From positions 38,087 through 51,217 of the forward strand of contig MU129219.1 in assembly GCA_014904985.1 (NCBI GenBank): 13,131 bases of DNA, given 5' to 3'. Positions 7,746-13,131 of this stretch are shown in pieces. Source of the stretch: Hydnum rufescens UP504 (lineage: Eukaryota > Basidiomycota > Agaricomycetes > Cantharellales > Hydnaceae). Both the position numbers and the translations under genes were made by a program. Below the pieces are notes generated by a model. The model worked only from the letters and a program-made list of their open reading frames with translations. It was not told the DNA's origin and did no database searches. How positions within the stretch are numbered: position 1 is the stretch's first letter; every line of letters begins with the position of its first letter.

Positions 7746-8190
7746 ATCCTTGACCAGAATCCCCGCGAGCCCCCAAGCAGAACTGGCCAAATGAGATGTG
7801 GTGAACGATAACTATGAACGAACCCCCACAAATGAAGACCGACCACTCAAGGGAGTGCCCAAAAGGAACCGGCCCCCGACCGCACTCGCTGCGGGGGGTA
7901 CGGTGGGTATATGCGGGCGTGTGACCCGCATAAACCATCCCCCCCTGTGGTGGCAGACCCCGGGGGGGATAATATGTATATAGCATAATATGTATATAAT
8001 TATAGTAGTAATAATAATAATAATGATAATAATAATAATAAATAAATATATAATCTAGCACAGCCATGGATTGGCTGAAATGAATCGGAATGACCGTATT
8101 TTGGCCATATTTTGGCCATACTGTCTGGGGACCTATTAGGTACCATTTTCTGCCCCAAAAATGGTACCTAATTAGGTCCCCAATTTAGCT
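7746..8190 (+). repeat. terminal right exon-like block and right inverted repeat
   Basis: No gene is seen. From left to right: an A/C-rich block, a perfect hairpin TATGCGGG / CCCGCATA (7910-7932), a CCCCCC/GGGGGG pairing around 7938-7968, an AAT/TAA microsatellite-like tract (about 8003-8045) matching the TTTATT tract at the left end, GGCCATATTTTGGCCAT repeats, and a subterminal hairpin (8127-8181, GGGGACCTATTAGGTACCA pairing with TGGTACCTAATTAGGTCCC). AATAAATAAA near 8038 could act as a polyadenylation signal for a rightward transcript. Confidence 0.55.
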
Positions 8191-8198
8191 GACCAGCC
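8181..8198 (+). other. 3' splice site and candidate target duplication (right)
   Basis: CAATTTAG ends at 8188 and gives an AG acceptor made from the element's terminal sequence. It is followed by CT and then GACCAGCC, the proposed right target copy. Joining 3324 to 8189 keeps gene 1 in frame and adds a single codon (GCT) relative to a joint at the duplicated octamer. Confidence 0.4.
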
Positions 8199-8343
8199 TG
8201 TCGGTTTCACCCTTCATGGATCTTGGAGAGTGGTGTTGGAGAAAGGTCTTAAAGAACCTCATTTCTTGAAGGACCCTCGTGAAGATGAGCCTGGAATGAA
8301 GAATACACATATCCCGCTGTCATTGTTCAACGTTCCATCTTAG
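8189..8343 (+). CDS. gene 1, last exon beyond the 4.86-kb element
   Basis: Reading from 8189 in the frame left by the donor at 3325 gives 50 further codons ending at TAG 8341-8343, including VGFTLHGSWRVVLEKGL and KDPREDEPGMKNTHIPLS. The composition matches gene 1 and the frame is open from the element edge to the stop. This is why I see it as the cut-off end of gene 1 rather than a separate gene. No start codon suits an independent gene. Confidence 0.6.
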
Positions 8344-8999
8344 ATCCGTCATTCTTATGTTGATTTGCTTCACAAGTGTATTTCCCTTCATAGTGTATGA
8401 ATGACACTGACTCTGGCATTTGCCATTCCTTCTTGTGGTGGCACTGAACTTGGTGGTATCGGAGAACCTGCTCTTGTAGCATTTGCCTGGCAGCACACGG
8501 TAACTTGAAGAGTCTCCAATATACCCGGTATACACGAGGCATATTCGTCTTTCCCCACCTCTGTATGTGTTTTGTGTGTCTTCATTGTTCATATGCCTCT
8601 TGTGTGGAGGCCTGTGCAGCCTCCATGTGTGTTGGCAATTCTAACGATCTTTCTATTTCCTTCCTCATTTTTTGTTAGATGTATGTTTTTTTCTCTTGTG
8701 CAGGAGGACTTGTGCTGGTCTCTGCCCACCCCGTTGTAGGTAGAGGCCGTGCACCCTCCCTGCGCTCCCTTGGCAGTTACGACACCAACTTTAACTTTTT
8801 TTGGAATACACAGTGCCTCGTCACTGGGAACTATCGAGGTTTCAATATCTCACTTGTCTGAGCCTTCGATATCTCTGGCCACTTGCCCTGTGACATGACC
8901 CGACTTATTCCAACTCATCGCATAAGAAGGGAAGGCTACAGGGGATCCGAAGAGCACTCCCGATAGTTCTTTTCTCATTCTCTAGCCAGATCCCTTATT
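8344..8999. other. spacer between gene 1 and gene 2, no gene seen
   Basis: No stretch on either strand reads convincingly as protein. It holds pyrimidine-rich runs with AG acceptor-like ends (TTTTTTGTTAG at about 8668-8678 and TTTTTTTCTCTTGTGCAG ending near 8703) and an inverted repeat GGAGGC / GCCTCC at 8606-8624. The last 150 bases, with CT-rich TTCTTTTCTCATTCTCTAG, are the likely promoter and 5' leader of gene 2. Confidence 0.45.
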
Positions 9000-9260
9000 A
9001 TGCCTGCGACTCATTCTAATAAGGCTGAAGTGCCCTCAGCACTCTCAGCAAAGACCCGTTCTTCTAAGGCCAAGTCAACAAGTGCCTCTTTGGGGCCCAA
9101 ATCACGAAATGCTTCATCATCCAAGTCTAAGGCGGCAAGCACCCAATCATCCCAGTCCAAATCAGTAACCGCCCCTTCGTCTAAATCTCCTCAAGTCCCA
9201 CAGGGAGCTTCGGCTTCAACTTCTACAGCATCCACTCCCAATAGAGGTCACATCTTGTTG

Positions 9261-9304
9261 GTTGAGCTACCTCCTCGAGTCCTTCATACTCAGTCGCTGA
9301 GTAG
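9261..9304 (+). other. gene 2 intron 1
   Basis: GTTGAG...GTAG, 44 nt, with CGCTGAG near the 3' end. Removal joins the Ser-rich frame to the downstream frame in phase 0 (GHILL then AATFAHSPPMSG). It is needed because the first frame alone ends at 9434 with unlikely composition. Confidence 0.55.
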
Positions 9305-9801
9305 GCCGCTACCTTCGCTCACTCCCCTCCTATGTCTGGAGTCCAACCTGCTCGGAATGTCCCCTTGCTCCCTGAGATCCATTCACCCATCACATCTGCC
9401 AGGGCAGATCGCGCCCTTACTTCACGTGATGTAGTAGCATTGCTTGATCGTGCCCATACCCTCATCAAACAGCTCCCTTCCAGTGTGCCTGAGCGGGATG
9501 CTAATGAACACGGTGTGACCTGTCTGTGGGATGCCAATCACCCAGAGGATATCCCAGCTGCATTTGGGGGCAGTGGGGCAGATCACGATGAGGACTGGGA
9601 AGAACTAGATCCAGTACTGAATCATGTTCTCCATGTGGACATACCAATGAATGCGGTAGTTGACAGAATCAGACACGGCTCCAGTGGTACACTAGGGATT
9701 GTAGAAGGCCTTGCATTCTTCGTCGAGAAATGCAGTCTGAATCCTGTCTATTTTGGGACAAAAATGGAACATCTTGTAGAAGCTTTGGAACTACGAATAA
9801 A

Positions 9802-9872
9802 GTGAGAGATGATCCTAAACCCACACATACATCTAACTTGGTATCTGATGCCCTTATCACCTTTTGCACCAG
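9802..9872 (+). other. gene 2 intron 2
   Basis: Donor AA|GTGAGA, branch ATCTAACTT, acceptor CTTTTGCACCAG, 71 nt. Splicing avoids TGA 9803-9805 and continues in frame (ELRIK then SETRMNPTQDL). Confidence 0.75.
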
Positions 9873-10477
9873 GTCAGAGACTCGCATGAATCCCACTCAA
9901 GACCTACGTTCCCCACTGCCTCTAAACTCTCATATGGACTTGCTTCCGGATTGGCAGCATGAGCCTGCTGCCAATGACAGGCAGCAGACATCGTTATCGC
10001 TAAAACCCTCCACTGAGGAATATAACCAGCATCCACTGGATCCTCGTGAAGGATCGGATAGCGATACTCAACCTTCACCTGGGCGTTTTTCTCGACGAGT
10101 TCTTCATTTGTGTGCCTCAGATGAAGAAGATGAAGACGAAGAAGATATTGTGAGGCATTCTCGGTGGGGAAAGCAAGTTTCTTTTGCCCATGATGACGAC
10201 GAGGATGACGAGGATGACGTATCTGAAGTGGATGAGAGCCTTTTCGTGGATGGAAATGTTGCAAACATGCAGTTTACCAAATGCAAACTCCGCAATGAGG
10301 AAATCAAGGAGGTGACAGACATGTTTCACAACTTCATGGAGGACAAGCTCAAACCATGTGCGACTCGCCTCGGTCGATCTGTCTCACAATTGATGAAAAT
10401 TGGTAACTGGGAAATGTCAACACCAGAGCGCCGATGTGGGGGTAATGCATGGAATGCATTTCTAAAAAATCTCAAAG

Positions 10478-10535
10478 GTTCATATTGTTTATCCTTCTAT
10501 GTATAATTATATCCTTACACAGTAGTATGTTGTAG
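10478..10535 (+). other. gene 2 intron 3
   Basis: Donor AAAG|GTTCAT, acceptor TATGTTGTAG, 58 nt, AT-rich. Splicing joins AFLKNLK to DKNEYVSHDHARKEYELL in frame; unspliced, the frame stops at TAA 10504-10506. Confidence 0.7.
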
Positions 10536-12073
10536 ACAAAAACGAGTATGTTTCACATGATCATGCAAGGAAGGAGTATGAACTCCTAAAATCCAACATG
10601 GGCGGGTCCGACTCCGAAATGTGGACAGCAGAGGTGGAGCGGCTCAGGTTAGAGCACAGTGGGAAGAAAGCTGAGGCGGGAAAGAAGCTAGGGCAGTCAG
10701 GAGGGGACGTTGCGAAGTTGATGGAATCGGCGCAACGACGATGGAATGCAGATGGAAAGGCACTTTTGAACTCCGGTATCCACACATTCTACATCATGAT
10801 ATCTGACTGTGCAGCATCCGCGGCTGCCCATGGTTGAAATACTGCCACCATGAACTCACCTCAAATGGAGTCGTGGTACAAATCTAACTTTGATCCAACC
10901 GAACACCTCACGAACGTGTATAAATACATTCTCACTGAGCAGATGTGCCAAAACGAGGTTGATGCTTTTGAAGAAAGGTGTTCACGAAACCGATGATTGG
11001 CAGAGACCCATGACATGCATAAGACTAAGGCAGCCTGTGCGCAAAGGATGCGGAAGCTCTTGGATCGTTACATGCTGCCGAAGGTGAAGACGACGAAGTG
11101 GATGGAGATCCCAAGGCTGTTGCGGATTAACAGAGTCCGGATGGAGGGTCTTCCAACTGTGGAAGAATTCCCGCTGTTAGGAAGCTGGATCTCAGACAAG
11201 TACCGCACATTGCATTGGAGCAAGATGTACGAGGCCTTCAATCGTTCTGCCGGGTGCCAGATCCGGATTGAAGAACTTCCCGAATCCATGTCTGACGTTG
11301 ATGAGGCCCTGTTGCCCATCATGATTGATCATCGTGGGTGAGTTCAGCACACCATTGGCAGTGTGGATAAGGCAATCGATTCAAAAGACTGGTCCATTGG
11401 TGCGGTGGTAAAGGATCCCACTCCAGAAGGTGGACAAGAGGCCGAAGAATCTGTAGGGAAGAGGAAGAGGCCTGGTGTAGAGGGAGGTGTAGGCGTGATT
11501 GGGAGCAGGGATGCTGAGGGACTTCATGAGGGTGGGGCAGGTGATGTTGAAGATGTTGGGCAGAGACGGAAGAAAAAGAAGAATGGCCCAAAATTGTCTG
11601 CAACAATCCCTGACAATGCCGATGACTCGCCAAGCCGGTTCCACTCAACTTCCCACAGGATCCAGGATCGAGCACCAAAGGACCTTCCAATCACACAGCG
11701 CCAATCGGATATGGTTCGGAACTATCACCACCAATTGATACTCTCTCTATGCATTCAATGTCTTCGACCCCTTTCTCATTCGACCTCAGTGGTGGACCAC
11801 TAGCAGGTTTGGAGGCCATGGGCCATGACCTTACACAGCAGCCCAGTGATTTTTTCCAGCAACCTGGTGTGGCCCCACTCCCTCCTCTCCACTCGAACTT
11901 CGCGGGCCAATTCCCTCCTGGATTGCAAGACCCAAATGCAGGAGAATTTCTTCAACTATGGTGACTTGTAGCTATCATTGATTTGTCATAGTATATAATA
12001 CATATAATATGGATTTGTCAACAGTAGTCCTGGCTGATCTGGGCAAGTATGATGAGGATGATGCTGCCAAGTC

Positions 12074-12185
12074 CCTAAGGATTAAGCCCAAATAACCCAA
12101 GTTGAGCCCAAAAGAGATATGGAACCGGGGATCAAAGAGCCTGGTTGGGCCCAATTGGGTTCTTATGGGCTTGGGCCTTCTTAGG
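12074..12185. mobile_element. 112-bp foldback (MITE-like) element
   Basis: Inverted arms of about 38-41 bp: left CCTAAGGATTAAGCCCAAAT and onward to 12111; right TTGGGCCCAATTGGG onward from 12145 to CCTTCTTAGG at 12185. Both contain AAGCCCA, AACCCAA and GCCCAA in the same spacing after reverse complementing. No coding capacity. A second copy of CCTAAGG lies at 12210-12216. Confidence 0.65.
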
Positions 12186-12215
12186 TAGAAAAAATGCCTC
12201 ATTTTTCAGCCTAAG
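12180..12215. repeat. hairpin beside the foldback element
   Basis: CTTAGGTAGAAAAAATG, spacer CCT, CATTTTTCAGCCTAAG: a 16-17 bp imperfect inverted repeat overlapping the element's right end. Confidence 0.6.
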
Positions 12216-12251
12216 GTAGGTGAAAAAAGTGGCAGACCAAGGTGCACCAAA

Positions 12252-12858
12252 GTGGCATCATGGCACAAAAATCTTTGTCATCCCGTCTTTATGTACATGG
12301 AGCAAATTGTCATGCCAATCCATCTCGGATCCCAGAACCACTGGGCAGTTGTCTCTATTGATTTCAAGAGATGCATTGTCATGTACCTGGACTCAATATT
12401 TCGGCTTCCCAACTTCGAATTTATTAAGATGATTGTGGCCAAATACTTGGCAGACCTCGCTGCCCACAAGTCATGTTCTTTTGACCTTGAGGCATGGACT
12501 TTTGTTGGGTCCGAGGAGACTGTGAGTGAGATCTTTTGTCACTAGTTCTTTTCTGACCATGGTTACTTAGTCTCCACAGCAGACGGGAGTCATAGACTGT
12601 GGGGTTTTTGTTATGGCCAACCTTCGTAACTGTGCTGGGATTCGGCCTTGGAAGGTTCTCTGCCCAACTGAGGTTGTTGCAGTGAGGGTTCAGTTTACAG
12701 TTGACACAATTCAAGGGGTCATCAACTATCCCTGTCAACATGACTCCGTATTGGAATCAATTTTTCCATCTTGCAGGCCTCCAGCTCTCATCCTCCCCGA
12801 TGAGTCTGATTACATTCCTGCTGACGTGACCTCCATTGCCCCCTCATCTGTTCAATGA
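12252..12858 (+). CDS. Ulp1/SENP-like C48 cysteine protease, catalytic part
   Basis: Ulp1-family proteases cleave SUMO or other ubiquitin-like tails through a His-Asp-Cys triad with a nearby Gln. Exon one (12252-12521) has MEQIVMPIHLGSQNHWAVV, where His is at 12339-12341 in the HW motif, and IVMYLDS with Asp at 12390-12392. Exon two (12580-12858) opens QTGVIDCGVFVMAN, with Cys at 12598-12600 and Gln six residues before it, matching the family's Q-x5-C arrangement. The frame begins at a GTG and stays open upstream to about 12211, so the start is not defined. The roughly 80-100 residues that normally precede the HW motif are missing, where the foldback element now sits. Ulp1-like genes are known passengers of several plant and fungal DNA transposons. 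The frame ends at TGA 12856-12858, but similar sequence continues. Family call firm; activity doubtful because of the N-terminal loss. Confidence 0.8.
12522..12579 (+). other. protease intron
   Basis: Donor ACT|GTGAGTGAG, branch TTCTGACC, acceptor TCTCCACAG, 58 nt. Removal is phase 0 and joins FVGSEET to QTGVIDCG, restoring the catalytic Gln/Cys block to the His/Asp block. Confidence 0.8.
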
Positions 12859-13131
12859 GAGGATTCACGGTTGGATGCTGAGTCCTCTCGTCATGGGAGC
12901 CGTCCGAACACTGTGGATGCTGGAGAGCAATCTGCAATGGAGATGAAGTTCAGCTCCATCTCAGTTGATAGTCCACCTCTGCTTCCTATTGTCACCCTTC
13001 CTGCTCCCGCTGTCCCTTGTGCTCCTGCTGTCCCTCCCACTCCTGCTGTCCTCCCACTCCCGCTCCTGCTCCCATCATCCCTCTTGCTCCTGTCGCCCCT
13101 CTTGCTCCCATCATTCCTCCCCTCACCCATC
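12859..13131 (+). pseudogene. protease C-terminal extension beyond a TGA, Pro/Ala-rich
   Basis: After TGA 12856-12858 the same frame stays protein-like (EDSRLDAESSRHGSRPNT; EMKFSSISVDSPPLLP) and then becomes a Pro/Ala repeat (LPAPAVPCAPAVPPTPAV). Near 13040 the Pro/Ala pattern moves to another frame (PPTPAPAPIIPLAP), pointing to an indel in the GCTCCTGCT-type repeats. The window ends inside it. Confidence 0.45.

Larger units (their letters stand above)
3332..8190. mobile_element. 4.86-kb terminal-inverted-repeat element inside gene 1
   Basis: Both edges carry related sequence in inverted orientation. Left ATCTAAGCC(...)ACCTAGTTAGGTACC matches the reverse complement of the right edge, AGCTAAATT(...)ACCTAATTAGGTACC. 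The similarity continues inward through a GGGGCAG-containing hairpin, a stretch of TTTTGGCC/GGCCAATT repeats and a TTTATT-rich tract. Flanking 8-mers GGTCAGTC (3324-3331) and GACCAGCC (8191-8198) differ only by three transitions and could be an aged 8-bp target duplication, a length seen for hAT elements; this is weak evidence. The inside holds two mirrored arrays around a palindrome and no transposase, so it is non-autonomous. It splits a continuous protein frame between 3324 and 8189. Boundaries are by eye. Confidence 0.65.
9000..11963 (+). pseudogene. gene 2: long unknown protein, four exons, three in-frame TGA codons
   Basis: The start ATG at 9000 opens a Ser/Lys/Ala-rich, disordered N-terminus (KAKSTSASLGPKSRN). 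The proposed exons are 9000-9260, 9305-9801, 9873-10477 and 10536 onward; all three joints keep one frame. Later parts are a globular stretch (DVVALLDRAHTLIKQL; GIVEGLAFFVEKCSLN), an acidic tract at about 10120-10240 (DEEDEDEED, DDDEDDEDD), and a segment GGNAWNAFLKNLK followed by ARKEYELL and a charged helix. After these come basic KKKKNG and a Pro/Gln-rich tail. TGA at 10835-10837, 10994-10996 and 11339-11341 interrupt a frame that is otherwise protein-like on both sides (ESWYKSNFDPTEHL; LLRINRVRMEGLPTVEEF). A frame change near 11640-11660 leads to the final part ending at TGA 11961-11963 (GEFLQLW). The order (disordered, acidic, NAWNAF helix region) hints at a nuclear protein, but I assign no family. 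Probably a decayed gene. Confidence 0.6.
11964..12251. other. AT-rich spacer between gene 2 and the protease
   Basis: It begins with AT-rich sequence (TATATAATACATATAATATGG, about 11992-12012) that could serve as gene 2's 3' end or the protease promoter. A short ATG frame at 12010 (LADLGKYDEDDAAKS) runs only to TAA near 12098. The rest is the foldback element and a second hairpin, listed separately. The N-terminal half of the protease would be expected here but is not found. Confidence 0.45.

Noticed and set aside
8320..8592. A 90-codon minus-strand open frame in the spacer
   Set aside because: No recognisable motif, no neighbouring exon signals, and composition not clearly protein-like.
11338..11361. 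A 24-nt GTGAGT...GGCAG intron that would remove the TGA at 11339
   Set aside because: It has good splice ends and keeps the frame, but is far below the usual minimum intron length and leaves no room for a branch point. A CGA-to-TGA change is simpler.
10835..12858. TGA as selenocysteine or a reassigned sense codon
   Set aside because: No SECIS-like structure was noticed, the protein family has no such precedent, and frameshifts in the same genes indicate decay.

Overview
ORGANISM AND CONTEXT. This is eukaryotic, most likely filamentous-fungal DNA, probably a basidiomycete (Agaricomycetes). Coding stretches are broken by 44-71 nt GT-AG introns with CTRAY branch points. A Ulp1-type (C48) cysteine protease sits beside two long unrecognised low-complexity proteins, an arrangement familiar from accessory, transposon-rich regions of mushroom-forming fungi. 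The taxon is an inference. All supported genes are on the + strand. I find no rRNA, tRNA or bacterial features. LAYOUT. (1) 2-3324 plus 8189-8343: one decayed gene of unknown function. It has an aromatic-rich N-terminus, an Ser/Arg-rich middle with 60-bp tandem repeats, and a Cys-containing C-terminal part, with several frame breaks. (2) 3332-8190: a 4.86-kb element with imperfect terminal inverted repeats, sitting inside the last part of gene 1. Its edges supply a GT donor and an AG acceptor that would splice gene 1 back in frame. (3) Inside the element, a near-perfect 654-bp palindrome (5889-6542) is flanked by two arrays in mirror image. Each array repeats one unit, read outward from the centre: an A/C-rich exon-like block ending in a CCACACACCCGC/GCGGGTGTGTGG hairpin, a 5' splice site, an approximately 97-115 nt intron-like block holding a GCGCAAAAAGAGCAGC/GCTGCTCTTTTTGCGC hairpin, a branch point, and a TAG acceptor. 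There are seven such introns on the minus strand to the left and four on the plus strand to the right. At the left edge the array collapses into 64-bp hairpin repeats. (4) 8344-8999: no supported gene. (5) 9000-11963: gene 2, four exons, Ser/Lys-rich N-terminus, an acidic tract, basic and coiled regions, and three in-frame TGA codons. (6) 11964-12251: AT-rich spacer with a 112-bp foldback (MITE-like) element. (7) 12252-13131: the catalytic part of a Ulp1 protease with one intron, followed past a further TGA by a Pro/Ala-rich tail. HOW IT FITS. Genes 1, 2 and the protease look like one co-oriented cassette of a larger mobile or accessory locus that is decaying through frameshifts and TGA codons compatible with CGA-to-TGA change. 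No transposase is visible. The most unusual feature is the 4.86-kb element: an apparent insertion that reads as an intron and is itself a mirror-image array of hairpin-marked exon/intron units. The splice calls are made by eye from sequence, with no transcript evidence.
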